Source: Lanius collurio (taxonomy: Eukaryota; Chordata; Aves; Passeriformes; Laniidae). From it: a stretch of DNA of 64,000 bases. The notes under the pieces are model-generated. The model was not told the DNA's origin. It was given only the letters and a program-made list of their open reading frames with translations, and did no database searches. The translations under genes and the position numbers were made by a program. The DNA lies in NCBI GenBank assembly GCA_020086605.1, contig JACBWW010000017.1, positions 11,396,032 through 11,460,031 on the forward strand. Direction: 5' to 3'. This document shows positions 50,501-63,876 of this stretch, one piece after another (within the stretch, counting starts at the first letter, position 1; each line of letters opens with the position of its first letter).

Positions 50501-52829
50501 CTGAGCTGGGAATTTAGTCCAAAGCTTTCCTTTTCCATGATGGTTTTCATTTCCTGTAATTTAGAGCTGGAAGCATTTATGGAATATCACATGGTTTTAG
50601 TTTACACAGGAAATCAGCTGCAGTTGCGGGAAGATACTGACTTAGGGGTTTTAGGGTTTGTTTTGTTGGTTTTTTTAAGAAACTAAGATTGCTTCAGAAG
50701 AAAACACTGCAGACTTCTACCTCTGCTGTTTGAAGCCTGTGTTCTGCAATGTGATCTATGAATATATAGGAACAAGCAGTTTATTTCTGTTACATGATGA
50801 TCACTTAATGTGAATGGAGCAATAAATGCCTTTCCTTTTTAGAATGAAGAGATAAACCAAATGCAGGACAAGATGTGGAGGAGGGTGAGGGAAAGAGATG
50901 CTAGGCAGCTGCAGCAAGAAAAACCTCTGAAGCAGGAAGTATCAGATAGAATGTGCTTGAAAAGCCCAAGATGACCAAAACAGATTAAAATGAGAAAAGG
51001 TGGTTATGTTTCATGTGTCACAGCCCACCCGTTTAATCACTGTCTGCATGACTCCTGAGGAGGGGATGGGGAATAACACTGCATAATGCTGTATCACCCA
51101 GACTGCACCACAAAAGCCCTCTCCTCTCCCAGGGGTGAAAAGCTGGTTCTCCCAATGCTGCTGGACACGTCTCCTTTGGATTGAGGTGCAAATGCTGAAT
51201 TTTCAGTGTAGGAAGGGAAAAACTCCTTTTGAATGAATTTGCCCTGGTAACACTTCTTCTCAATAAACTACTCCACTGAAAGCGCTAGCAGAGTGGCTTG
51301 GTGTGCTCTGGCTAGAAGGCCAAGACAGGGTGGGCTGACATCCCTCAGGAAGCAGGCTGTGAAATGCCAATTGGGAGATATCAAAGAGTAAGAAAGGCAT
51401 CAGGAAGGGGGGTGGAAGCCAGCAAACTGCAATAAAAATTCATCTCTTCGCAAAGGCAGCTCTGTCCACTTCATGGGTTCCTTTTGTGCCGGAGCAGAGA
51501 GAGATGGCAGACTGGGAGAAGAAAGAGATGGACCGTGTAAGTCAATAGTGACTAATGAACCATGCTGGAAACACCATCACAAGCAGAGGGCTGCATTTGC
51601 AGGACAGCGAGAGCAGAGCAGTGCTGGCTGCTTGCTTTTAGCACACAGAGGTACATTATGATTTTAAATGAATCCAGAACAGCTGAGGCATTTGTGGACT
51701 AAAAGCCAACAAAACTATGACCATCTTAATCATCCCCTTGTAAAGTGAGTAGCCATATGCATGAAATCAGCCCATACATTTTATGGAATATCTGTTGCAG
51801 ACTGGATGAGTACTTTGACTGAGGTTTATTTTCTCAGGACTTCAACTCCTGAAATACAAACTATGTAACCTTTCTCTTCATAAAGCCAGAATTAAGAGAG
51901 GGGAGGGAGAATTCCCCTAAGCTTTGCACTGCATGGCACTGTTTCTCACATGTTGCTGCACTTCACAAAGTCTAGTGCTGTTGTGGATGCTATAAACAAG
52001 GATTCTTGTACCATCTTCCATGAACAGCCCTCGTCATGACAGAGAAAGGCATTTAAACAACAGTGACATGGCTTACAATATTTGTTAGTGAGATATCAAA
52101 ACATTTATGTGCACAGTATTTCTTTGCTACACTTCTCAAAAGGCTGAGGTTAATCAAAAGGAGCCTGTTCCTTGTCTTAAGCAAAATCTCATCCCAAAAT
52201 GTCTGCTCCTTAATCCCCAGAAAGGAATATTGTATTTCCTTACCAGTTATTTCTCAGCCAATTCAACATCAGAGGCATTGTTACACTGTGTTAGGACTGC
52301 TCGGGGCAGGAGAGCTCCTCCTTGACCATATCTCTCCTGGGCTCTGGCCTAGCAAGGTTTTGTGCATGTGTTCAGCCATCTATGTCAGAGTAATTCCTCA
52401 AGCCTCAGCAGGACCATCCATGTGCATAGTTTTGCATATGCATTGGTCTTTTCAGGACTGTGGTCTGACTGTATTTTTTGTTCTGCCATATCCTGTAATG
52501 TCTTACATTGTCACTGCCTTACATGTCACACCTTCCTTCAGCTCCCGGAGCAAACAGTTGAAAGTAGGATAGTTCATGATGGCCAGAGAGTATTCCTTGT
52601 GCTCATGGACTCATTTTGGACTTAACCACTCATTCCTCTTGAGTCTTGTTCTATTCTGATTCTTCAGTATTTCTGAAGACTTCAGGCTCATTTTGCTCTA
52701 GTTTCTCCTCTCCAAGATCTGTATAAAAGCACCAGTGAGAATTCCATACCCTGTCCCAGTTGCAGTGTTTATAGCTGCCATAAAGACAGCCCTAGAGGTC
52801 TGCACCAGATGGAGGCCAGGGTGGCGTGT
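47521..52829. other. Intergenic, no gene seen
   Basis: Unique-looking sequence. A 169-codon plus-strand frame at 52063-52572 and a 126-codon frame at 50008-50388 are the longest here. Neither shows family motifs, good splice context or a low-complexity explanation, and I regard them as chance. The region 49480-49600 is AT-rich with clustered TAATT/AATTA words. Confidence 0.45.
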
Positions 52830-52839
52830 GGGAGGTCAT

Positions 52840-53132
52840 AGTGGTCAGTCTCTTCTCCCAGGTAAGAAGTGACAGGATAAGAAGAAACAGCCAAAAGTTG
52901 TCCCAGGGAAGATTTACATTAGATATTAGGAACAGTTTTTACAGAAAGTGCTGTAATGCATTGGAACATACTGCTCAGAGAAGTGGTGGAACACATCCAA
53001 GGCAATGTTCAAAAAACAAGTGGATATGGTACTCAAGGATGTGGTTCAATGGTGAACGTAGTGTTGGTGCCAGGCTGATAACTGGACATGATGATCTTAT
53101 AGGTCTTTTCCACCCTTAACAATTCTATGATC
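52840..53132 (+). mobile_element. CR1 LINE 3'-end fragment
   Basis: Starts in the C-terminal ORF2 remnant (TCTCTTCTCCCAGGTAAGAAGTGACAGGATAAG, decayed 'RFTLDIR' block near 52911). It runs to the terminal words 'GATGATCTTATAGGTCTTTTCC' and 'AATTCTATGAT'. That is the avian CR1 3' end on the plus strand. It is 5'-truncated with a broken frame, and its 3' terminus differs from that of the 35.7-36.8 kb copy, so it belongs to another subfamily. Confidence 0.85.
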
Positions 53133-53886
53133 CAATGCTTCAGACATGGGCAGAAGAGAGAAAGAAAGAATATTTAGACAGGAAAGTCAGTCTGTCTTCT
53201 TTATGATTTTTGGCTGAAAACACAGAGTACTCTCCAGTGCTCCAGGTTTTTTTGTTGTCTTCTGCAGCACATAAAAATCTCTGCTTCCAGCTGTATGGGA
53301 CCATAGGCTATTTTCCCAGGACTGCAAAGGATGAATTGGAGTAAGTTGGAGTTTTCTGACCATTTTCCTGACCTCTCTATGAAGTGGTGTAAAAGCATGC
53401 ACAGCCTGGAGCTGGGACAAGAAGGGTTTTCTCACTGTGTGAAAGAAGGTCAGCCCAGCAAGGATGGTCCTGAAAGAGGAATGAGGCAACAAAGGCAGCC
53501 TATGCCATCCAAAACTGGACTGGAAGGGAAATGTAGCCAGAGGGGAGATCACAGTGCCTGCATGGGAAAAGATGGGATTCAGCATCAGTTATTTGGAGAA
53601 AAAAGTTGGTTGTGTCACAGAAGCTGTAAGCAGCTGTCTACATCGGAACGGGATGTGAGGAGCAGGGTGATTTAGGAGAACAGGTGCTGACTTTGGAAAT
53701 CAGGAGAGGAATGATTCTGAACTTGTGGATGGTGAATGGAAGCAGCCAGGAGAGCAAAGAAACCACTGATGGGCCCACCTGCCCCTTCCAGAGAAGAGGT
53801 CTTTCTTCTTAGGGAGGTCAACAAGAAAGATCCTGCTGAAATAAAGATTTGCTTTTGAGCAACAAGCAGAAATTATTTGATCAAGA

Positions 53887-53918
53887 CAGAGAAGAGCTGA
53901 CCCAGAGAAGAGCTGACC
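53887..53918. repeat. 16-bp perfect tandem duplication
   Basis: The unit CAGAGAAGAGCTGACC occurs twice back to back without mismatch, and the next two bases (CA, after one C) resemble the unit's start. A perfect copy implies a recent local duplication. Confidence 0.85.
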
Positions 53919-55164
53919 CATGTAACTTGACTGTTGGGCAATTTTTGAGATATTGGAGCCTCCAGAGCACCCCTTACTGATCTTTTGTGCTGGATCTGTG
54001 CTTGCAGCCAGCAGCAGCTGGCTGTACCACTGGGTATTCCTTCCCTGCAACAGCCCAGTGAAGAGAGTGGGGACAGAGACTCCTGCCCAGCCACAAACAG
54101 TGTATGCTAGGGAATAGGACGTGAACCTGGGATGAAGATCAATATTATTTTGTGGTTGATTCCAATTTCATTTTTTCTTCACCTAAGGGAGATTTCACAG
54201 ATGCTGCAAATAAAGATAGACTCATGGGAAGTTTAATCACAACTTCTAAAACATGAATTAGCTCCCACTTTGGTCCTCTCTTCCCCTCCTCTTGGGATCA
54301 GCCTCAAAGCTGGAGCCAGGAATTCAGGCAGGACCTCTGCGCTCTTGCCTCTTTCTCCAGGTCCTGTTGGAGAACCTTATCTTAAAATAGTCTGCATGCA
54401 AACAGTGTCTGTTGGAACATGATGAATTTGTGCAGATGTATTTACCATCCTGAACTAGATTTTAAACAAATTGACATTTTAATATGCATTTATTCCTGTC
54501 GCATTAGAAAAACCTGCTGGTATTATGCCAGAATGTGATATATAATGATGCTGTTTAGCAGCAACTCTGTCATTTGCTGTTGTTGACAGTAAAATAAATT
54601 AACATAATAAACATAATTTGTTCAAAAACAGCTAAGTAAAAACAGATGGTTAAAATATTTTGGCAGGACCCGTTAGCCCAGGTTTGCATGTGTGTTTAGA
54701 CATTAGTTCTGTTTGCAACATATGTTACATATTTTCTTGATCCCATTTAATATGCAAATACACACCCTCTTCCACAGTTGTGTAAACAGGTCCTTTACAG
54801 TGTGAGTGATGGGGAGGGTGGGGGGAATGAGAGTTTTTTCTTTCTTTTCTGTCAGGACCAATTCTCAGCTACGTCAGTGGGAAAGTAGCCATAGTGTGGT
54901 AAGAAACAAACAGGACAGAAGGTGGAGCATAACAGCATATTTGTGTACTGACACAATGGATCTATTACTGGCTCTTGATACCTCCTTGTGTAAGATGCTG
55001 GTTTGTTGCTCGTGCTCCTGACCCCGCCAGAACGTGCTGTCCCCACTGGGCTCCGCAGCCTCCTGCTTACCTAATTCTCACTGCACTGGCCTGAACCCCA
55101 GCAGGATTAATGGTCACATCTAGTCCCATCCTTCCCTCCTTCATGTTTGTGAGGGTAAATGTAG

Positions 55165-55199
55165 AAAAAAAAAAAAACAAAAAAACCAAAAAACCCCTA
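55165..55199. repeat. A-rich low-complexity tract
   Basis: A13 followed by C-interrupted A runs and then CCCC. It could be an old poly(A) tail, but no transposon body precedes it on the plus strand. Confidence 0.75.
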
Positions 55200-55440
55200 A
55201 CAACAAGAAAAGAAGTAGGGAGAAAGCAAGCTGCTCTTTTAAAGAGAGCTTGACATTGGAACGGAGCAAGCTGGGATGAAGTTCATCTTTTTAACTGTTT
55301 CTAAGCTGTGGCTGGACTGATATAGGAATATGAATACTATGAAATTCTTGTTAAGAATTGCTGTTGTCAGTGTTCATGTTTAACATTTACACTAATGTTA
55401 GTTTACTCTTAAAGGTCATGTGTTTGTCAGTCATTTTCAA

Positions 55441-55546
55441 GGTATAGGGACATAGTTTAGTGGTGGCCTTGGCAGTGTTGAATTCTACAGTTGGACTCAG
55501 TGATTGTAGAGGCTTTATTCAACCTAAATGATTTTATGATTCTATA
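55441..55546 (+). mobile_element. CR1 LINE 3'-terminal fragment
   Basis: About 105 bases of the CR1 3' UTR. 'GGACATAGTTTAGTGGTGG' and 'CAACCTAAATGATTTTATGA' are close to the standard avian CR1 end, finishing in ATTCTAT-type repeats. Severe 5' truncation is typical of the family. Confidence 0.85.
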
Positions 55547-58500
55547 GAAATTAAAATAATCTTTGTGTTGCAAGAGAAACTAAGGACATCATATCTGTGA
55601 CAAGCTATATATTTGACATAAACTGTATTTACATGTGTATGTGTGCTTAATGCCTGTAAATGATCTTTTAAACCACAGCTCCAGAACAGAAGCAGAGTGG
55701 ACACACAGGAAAAAACATGGACCATCAGTGCCTCTCAGTGCACAGAGGGCAATGGTGACCTTCAGTGTCCTCCTGAGGGAGCCCAGCACATGCTCACACC
55801 AGATTGCACCAGCCACACAGGGTGAGTTTTGTTAATAAGTGGACTAGAGAACAAGGTGGTAGTGCAGGGAGCGCCTGCACACTGCTCGCACAGCAGTGTG
55901 AGCTCTCTCCTCGAAGTCAATAGAAAACTGTGCAAGCTTCAGGGTTTAGTGCATATGCACACCTCAACACTAAGTGGCCTCAAGTTGTCCCTCTCCCCAG
56001 TTTTGTAACCCTCTTTCTCACTCACCTCACATTTCCAGAGGGAGAATGGCTGTTCATATCCCCTTCTCTGCTCATCATCCCCAAAACTTTCTGCAACCCT
56101 CTGGAGACCTTCCTATACCCATCCCCTTCAAACTCCAGCAAATGTCAGTGCCTGTTTATCTCTCCCTACACTGGTAGCTCTCCCCTCCTGCCCCACATCC
56201 CTGCCTCTTCAGCACTTCCCAGCACTCTGGAGGGCAAGACTGGGAAAGGGGTCTGGGACAGCCTTCCACCTCTAGAGCAGAAAGGCACAAGGGAGAGTGG
56301 GAATAATGCCATCAGCTCACACACTGTTCATGCTGCACCTTAAAGCAGTGAATTACAGCATCCACATCATGAGTACCCGGGGTCTCATTGTGCAGGCATG
56401 TCCAGGAAGCCTGGGATGATCTCCAGGGAGGCATGCAGTCCATCATTGCATAAATATGTGGCACAAGAGAGCATTTCCAGAAGGTCCTCAAGATGTCACT
56501 GTCCCTTTCTTGCCTGGCTCTACAACATATCTAATATAAAATATTATTTGTGAAGCTTCCTTTTAATTGCTGTTTAATGGCTCCTAATATATTTTGAATA
56601 GGCATCTGCAAGTTCATTTTGACATTTATTAGAAGACATTAGATATCCATTTAATGGTGATTTTATGACGAATGTCTGACATAGTTAAAAATGTGATGGT
56701 TGATAAATTGTAATGTGATGTGTTTTTGAGCATCAGGGAATTAGACTGTTTCCAAATGTGACTGTTTTGATGTTGCAAATTTAATTTTATTTCTAATTGA
56801 ATTATGTTTGTGGGGTCTAGAGTGAAGTTGAAGAGTTAGTAGGGAAGCAGATTCTGGTAAGAGAAAACATGATTAGTCAAACCAGTGCAAGTCCTGGTCA
56901 CTTGATTTGGGTGAAGAAAGATGATACTTGGAATAACTTGCTTTTTAGAGAAATTACTTTACCTTTCCTACCAGTGTTTTAGCAAGCACTTCCCCCTGCA
57001 TTAGTCTGATTATTTGTTTATCAGTTTTAATATGGTTTCACAGAGCATCACTCATTCTGGACCATGATCTCCTTGTGCCAAAGAAAGAACAAGTGTTTGT
57101 CTTGCCCAGGCAGTTTACAGACAGGCAGTCTGTGGGAACTGATAGAGAATTAGCATTATCCACAGCAAACACTGGTTTTTAGAAGGCTCTCCTTTGGCAT
57201 CAGAAGAGACTTTTGGACACAATTGACAAATGTCTGTAGGAGGATGAGATGATAAGAGGTAGAGGAAAGATCTGTGCAAACTAAGAATGGGTGATACAGG
57301 CTTCCAGGAGATCACTAAGCTACAGAGTTAAGTCAGATCATGGATGTGGCTACCAAAGGAAATCTCTGTCTCAAGTTGCATGGAATTCCCACATTCACAT
57401 TAACATGTGCACAAAGTAAAGGAGCAGAACCATAAGTGTATCTCAGATTTCAAAGCGAGTACAAAACCTGCAGATATGGGAAGAGATGCTTTCTCACAGA
57501 CGACTTCTGCTTTTAAGAAGAGAAAAAATTGCTAAGACCGCTGTGCATGCCCTGATGGAAAACAGGACTTCCTGGAGATAAAGATATAAGTCAAAGGACA
57601 CCGTGTCAGGCAAGGTCACTTGGGCCTCCAGAGGCAATAAAGAATCTGGATATAGTGGAGGAGAGGATGCCTTTGGAATTTGTTTTGTTTGGGATCAAAA
57701 AGATGAAGCAGCCCTGGGCTCTGATGTATCTCTGGGATCTCCTGGCCTTCTCCACCTCCAAAAGTAAAGTCAAGCGCTGACAATCCTGAGCTACTCTGCT
57801 GCTGGAGGATTGAACCATCTCTGTCTGATGGCCTTGTGCCTAAGGCATTCATCCTGTCTGTTTAGTGATTGTGCCCATTGCCAGGTTCATTACACCCTCA
57901 TGCAGCGGCACAGGTACAACAAAGAGCTGCCTAGAAAAAGTACCTGGGAGCTAATGGATTACATTTCACAGTCTCTGTTTGGGAGGAATGAAGAATACCC
58001 TGAAAAGACACTCATTTGGGGGCCAAACTCCTTGGAGAGCTTAATTTTTGTCCAGCATAGTCTGACAGCTTGAGATCCTGGTAAGACTGCCAGGCATATC
58101 TGAGTAAGCAAAAATGCTGATAGTGTGACAACATCTGGTTTGGCACCTGTGTCTGCAGCCACCTGGGGATGCTGCATATGGCCCTGGGGAGCTTTGCCTT
58201 GTTGAAGGCCAAGAGGATACAGCCCTGCAGCCAGCTGGGGCAAGGGGGCCTATCAGGTCCTTCCCTGCACTGTAGAGGCAGTTCATCATTTTTCAAGCCT
58301 GGGATGTGAGCTCTGCTCAGCTGCCTTACAGCACAGTGCACTGTGTACTTGCATTTTAGTGCTTCTTACACAGGCCTGGAGTCAAAAAACAGAGCCCTCA
58401 GTAAAACTATGCATCTTCCCAGCTCTAGTAATATTGCCACATGGTTGCAAGCATGAACTAGAAGAGCTCTTTTAAGTAATTATACAGGATCAAAAGCTTG

Positions 58501-61298
58501 TCCTAAATTTTTCAAGTCTTCCTGGGCGGTTTTTCCCTAACACACTGAATGGGGTCTATTTTTCAAGTCTTTGAAGTTTTAAAATTCTTTCTATGAGTAA
58601 ATGTCATTTTGCCATTGCCGTAAGGGCCAGGGTACTTAATAGAGGTCATTCTGGAATTACAAAGGCTTGAAAAAAGAATACTCTGCATTTCTACTAGCAT
58701 GGAGCATGAGAGGGTCTTCATGTTTGATAAAGCTGAGCTTTACTCTTCTTGCCTAAGGGCTTATGTCTGCCAGGATCATTGTATGCAGTACTAAGGTGGG
58801 ACTTCACAGCATATTCATCATGATACAGCATATTTGTCATGTTACATATGGATGAAAAGCCAGACAGGAGACAACAGTGTGCACTTACAGGCCAGAAAGC
58901 CAAACACAAGCAGCATTAGAAGTGTGACCAGCAGGTCAAGGGAGGTAATTTCTCCCCCTCTACTCTGTCCTTGTGTACCTGGATATACTGGAGCATATGG
59001 ATTACTGCACCAGGCACAGAGCACCTCACAGTCCTCTACAGGCTCCTGTGCCTCTTCCTTGCCTTGTATGGAGATCCTCTGCACAAGGCAACTTGTCTTG
59101 GTTGTACTACTCTGGTCTTTTTCTCCCTCTCTCTATCTGACTTCTCAGAGAGAGAGGTGCTGGCCAAAGTTGAACACACCATTCCAGGAGAGGAAATACC
59201 ATTATACTGGCATCATGAGTGAGAGGGATCCTAGTGCTGTATTAAAGTGAAGCATGAGCCTGGGTACATCTGGGTTCTGTTCTCAGTCATGCTCCAGGTT
59301 TTCTCTGAAGTTTGGCCTACTTACTCAGAGGCTCTATGCCACAGACTCTCTCCCTGTACAAATGGCTGTAATATTTTCCCTGCATTTTAAAACTATTGGG
59401 GTTGTGAAAGACTTGGATACTTAAGTGCAGACATAATTAAAAATGCAAGATAGGGTGGATTAATTACACACCAAGCTTCTTAGTAACAGAAGACAAATAC
59501 CTTGTTCTATGTTTTTATAAGGATGAAATATGTATTTGAACTACGCTGTGTCATCAGGCTCTGCTCCCCAGTGCTGAGGCATGGGGGCTGATGAGGGGCT
59601 GGAGCTGGGAAAGCCATGGTGGGGAAAGCAGGGACGGGAGCTCACCCCAGACCTGCACTGGGATTGCTGGTGCTGCTGCTGTGATTTAGTTAAACATGAG
59701 GGTCTGACTTGACAAGCTGCTGAATGTTGGAGCTGCTGAGAGAGCAGGGCGCTGACTCCAGCCTGGCTTTATAACCAGCTCAGCTCCAAACACCCCGCTC
59801 TGGTGTATGGGGCAGGTTTGGTGTTTTTGTTACATAGCCATGCACCAACTTCACACACTTTCCATGCATGGATGTGTGTGCATGACTGAAACATGCATGC
59901 CCTTCTTGGCCTTGTGGGGAAGGATGAAACCAATTGCAGATTTGACATGTTGGGGTTAACCTCTGATTCACTGGCAGCTGATGCAGCTCCAGCCCTGTTT
60001 CTTGTTTTGAGTAAAGAGAACAAAAGAAAAAAAAAAACAAAAAAAACTAACAACCCTGTTTGATTTGTTTCTGTAATAGCAGCTGATCTGGATTGGATTT
60101 TATCCAAGTCTTAATGTTATTACACATTCCAATCCCCACAAAGGTATTTAACAAAAGAGATGAGACCCTTTAAAATACTGTAAAAATACTGTACAAAGGC
60201 CTGCTTAAAATGTAAAAAATACTGAATTTCTGCCAGGGATTTTGGTACTTGAGCAAAAATTCAAATCCCTTTACAAGATTTGTTACATTATTGAGCAATT
60301 AAAAGTATCTTTATTTAAATAATCAAAAATCCCCAGTTTAACTGTTTTGATAGTGAGTTGTCAAGAAAACAAAAGATGACAGTGTATGAGCAGTAGAGCA
60401 GAGTTCCTGCTCTACTGTCCACAAGCAGACTGATGGCAGTGGTGTATCCCTCTCTTGTGTGAACATGACAATGTAGAGAAAAGAGGATAGGGCAGCTCGC
60501 TTGCGGTGTGTGTAAGAATTGGCTGAGCAGCAAAGCCCTTATTTTCTCTGGATAATTTTTTCCTAAGTGAGCAAATGCCTGCTATAGAAATGTCAAATAT
60601 TTTCCAAGCAAGGTTCCAGGTAGAGAGTGTTCACTTGCATATCTGAGAAATCACTTAAACTTCAAACTTCACAAACAGATGTCAGTGTTTTGAAGCTGCT
60701 TGACATTATTAAAGATGCAGGTGGCCCATTGGCACTACTGACTTAACTCTGGGCAGCAGTGGGCATTGCCTGGAGGCGCAGTATCTCATTACTCTTCCCA
60801 AAACTCTGGTCATGCTCAATGAGAAAAACCAGGCTAAGATGAACCATAAATCTCAAAATACATATTTTTAGTAAAAATTACATGTGAAGTCTGATTTAAA
60901 AAATTATAATAATATTAATGTTACTGGTGTGTATGTCATTTTTTATGTGTAACAGGAAACAACCCAGATCTTTCATGTCAACTTAGGCCAAACCCAGCAG
61001 ACTGTGAAACTCTAGAGAAGAAAGGGATTTTAAAATTGCAGTTTTGTCCCCAGCCTCCTGTTTTCTTGCTGCTCTCAGACTTCCCCAGGTGTCTTCTCAT
61101 TTTCATCAGCTTCCAGCTGCCAGGACCTTGACATCTAATAGGCTTTTAGAGTGCATTGTATCCAAATGGCCAGTACTCAATGACCAAAACATGCCTGATG
61201 AAGACTGCCTTGCAGGGTCTTGTCTCTGTGCCTGGCCCAATCCTGCAATGTGTCCAGCACCTTCAGATTCCCTCTCACTGGCACTCTGCTGCAGTGGC
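55547..61298. other. Intergenic, no gene seen
   Basis: No supported gene or identified repeat. The stretch 56520-56830 is AT-rich, free of simple repeats and homeodomain-core-rich. A-rich runs occur at 60024-60047. A 137-codon frame at 55930-56343 has Pro/Ser-rich random-looking composition and no family match. Confidence 0.43.
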
Positions 61299-61590
61299 TC
61301 TAAGAATTGTAGCACAGTTTGTGTTGGAAGGACTTTTGGAGTTCATCTAGTCCAACCCTCATGCTATGGGCAGGACATCTTTCACTAGATCAGGTTGCTC
61401 AAAGCCTCATCCAACCTGACCTTGTACACTTCAAAGACAGGGCATCTACAATGTCTCTGGACAACCTCTTCACCCTTATCATAGAAAGCTTCATCCTGAT
61501 CTCCAGCCTAAACCTTCCCTCTTACGATTCAAAACTGTTGCCCCTTGTGCAGTCACTACAGGTCCTTCTCTGGTGGCAGCAACATTTTTG
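61299..61590 (-). mobile_element. CR1 LINE 3'-end fragment
   Basis: Read on the plus strand it starts near 61299 with the reverse complement of the CR1 terminus. 'GTTGGAAGGACTTTTGGAG', 'CATCTAGTCCAACCCTCATG' and 'GGTTGCTCAAAGCC' follow in the usual order. The decayed ORF2 C-terminus comes after and fades out near 61590. Orientation is minus and the copy is 5'-truncated. Confidence 0.87.
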
Positions 61591-63570
61591 CTGGCTGTGT
61601 CTCACAATACTGGGAAAGTGAGCATGGCAGAAAATGACATCCAAAGGAACATTAATTCCCTTCCCCTGGACCTCCAGAGCACCCACATTGAGGCTGAACT
61701 CCCTCTTCCCCAATCAGTGATGCTTTGATGGAGCAGATCTGGGGGAGAAGTTCTTTACAATTTCTACACCTGTGGTTATGCTTAAAACTCCTGGTGTCTC
61801 TAAAACCAGGCTTAATGGGGTGATGGGTTTCTTTGGAATTTTTTTGTTTGTTTGTTTTCTTGTGAGTTTTTTTTAAGTGTGAGTCCTTTATGTCCCAGGT
61901 ACAAATGTTTGTAGGGCAGCAGAGGCTGCAGTGGGGACCATGCCTGTGTCTAGTTGATATCAGGATACCTGCTTGCCCTCTGCTGCCTGCACAGGACACT
62001 GCTGCTTGGCCTGCAAGTGAAGGTGGCCCAAAAGGGAGAAATGAGTGTGTGTGTGCTGGGCCAGCTTCACACCAGGTGACAGCTAAAGGACTGGAATCTT
62101 TCTAACTAGGGAGGCACTTTCCTCAGAATTTATTTTTTCAGGCTTTTGGGCCAGTGGAACTGGAAGGGATTGCTACAGGACTAATGCCAGGAGAAGCTCT
62201 GGAAAGTACAGTCAGGCCCCATAGATTTAATGTGAACCTTCTCAAACTGTGTGAATTTGGCAAGTTGAGTTTCCAAGTTCATCTGGCTGAGATGCTGATG
62301 AATCAAAGAGAGAAATCTTTTCACTTGGGTCCAGGTGCAGCAAGATAACTTGTTCTGGCAGCCTTTCAGTGTCCCAGAAATCTGCAATGATGTATGCTGA
62401 AGTGTATGCCCCTACCCTACGGGGCAGAGTTCACATCTGCAATAAACTTGTATAGCCTAAACCATGTCCAGAACACGACAGTGCTTTTCAAAAGAAGCTG
62501 GCAAGTTCTTACCATAGCCTTCAGCAGTTGCAGTTCAGCCAGCTGATTTAATAAAGGACTTCAATATATGTTCTGCTTCCAAAAACCAGATTTCTCTTTA
62601 CTGCCCAAAAAACAACAATCAACTTAGGGGAAAAAAGTAGTTTGCAAATAGGATTGTTTTCTTCAAACTGTGTGTTAGGCTGCTTTCCTGCTCAGCTGGC
62701 ACTGCTTTGAAACATGCATGTGAGTATTTAACATGCTAATTAAATGCCTTGTGTCACACATTCACTGCCCCCATTTAGCACTTATTTGAGGGCTCTCCAA
62801 GGAGCCTGTGTCCATGTCCACACTGGGGCAGCACCGCTGCCCACACTGGCCCCAGTCTCAGGACAATGAGCACCGAGCCCATCACGGTCACCACTGGGTC
62901 CCCTTGGTTTCCCTAAGATATGGGATGCTTAGAAATGCTGAGCAGCTCGTTCACACATAATAAAATATTATAATGATTTATTACATAAGAAACCTTTGAT
63001 TATATTTCATGAGCTTCCATTATATTGGTTTATTAGAAGAGAGATGGTCCTCACTAAAATAAATTCCAGAATTAAACTAGAAACATTATTAGACATATTT
63101 GGGGATATAAAGGTCTCATCTATGGGCAAGGCATGTATTTTTCCAAATGTGAAAATACAAAGATCCTTTTAAATGTGAGGAAGATGACAGACAGCAATAG
63201 TACAGTTTTCCAAACTGCTATTTTAGCTCTGATGAAAGCTTGTTTTCAGGCTGTGTATTATTTCTGTGAGCAGTCTTAGATATGAGAAATATCTTAGATA
63301 AGGTTTGGAAGCAACTAGGTAAGAAAACCTGAGTTTGTAGTAGCTGCTTACTCAATTCTGCAGTCTGAAAATAAGGGAAGGAATGGTTTTGTCCCAGAGA
63401 AGCTGAGTGACACCTTTGTTGTGCTTGACTTCCAAATTACCTCAGGCTTCTCTCAGGACAATTTATTTTCCACTTTACTATGAATTTATTAGATGGTTTG
63501 TGCGATACATTATAAAACCTGGAAACACAGAAGCAAGATCCATTGTACTCATGTTTTGCCTATCACCAGC
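61591..63570. other. Intergenic, no gene seen
   Basis: Unique sequence between the CR1 and the terminal LTR. No gene is supported. 62940-63060 is strongly AT-rich with TAATAAAATATTATAATGATT-like words. Confidence 0.43.
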
Positions 63571-63875
63571 TGTTGGGATACCTTACCCTAAGTCCTGGTG
63601 GGGGAGGGACCCTGGAGTGTATGGGTTTGCTCCTGTCCCTGTCCCTATGTCACATGTGGCCTGTGCCTGTCTTCTGATTGGTTGTTGGGGGTTCCCTGGG
63701 CTCGGGAAGAAGGGGGTAATCTCAGGACTGTGAGGTCAGTCAGCCATGGGACCTCAGTCATGATGAGGCTGGAGGGAAATAAACATCCACAACCAACCAC
63801 AAAACATTGCTTCATATTTCCTTCCAACGTTCATCGCTGTCTTATATTTGTTATAAGTACTCCCCACTTGCAACA
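63571..63875 (+). mobile_element. Retroviral LTR (305 bp), 5' copy
   Basis: The block has perfect 5-bp inverted ends TGTTG...CAACA, the hallmark of integrase-processed LTRs. Inside, in the right order, are a CCAAT-type box in reverse (GATTGG, near 63677), a GC-richer promoter half, AATAAA at 63778-63783, and a T-rich U5. One base after the CA end the sequence reads TGGTGGAGAATG, the position and style (TGG start) of a tRNA primer-binding site. So this is a 5' LTR with internal sequence following, not a solo LTR. The family is probably an avian ERV. No TATA box is obvious. The partner LTR, if present, is outside the window. Confidence 0.72.
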
Positions 63876-63876
63876 A

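Larger units (their letters stand above)
53133..55440. other. Intergenic, no gene seen
   Basis: No supported gene. It holds a 16-bp tandem duplication (53887-53918) and an A-rich tract at 55165-55199. An AT-rich unique stretch at 54440-54640 is rich in TAAT/ATTA-type words. Confidence 0.42.

Noticed and set aside
52063..52572. 169-codon plus-strand ORF as a gene
   Set aside because: No recognisable domain, irregular hydrophobic composition, overlapping open frames and no supporting splice or promoter context. Chance length is plausible in 64 kb.
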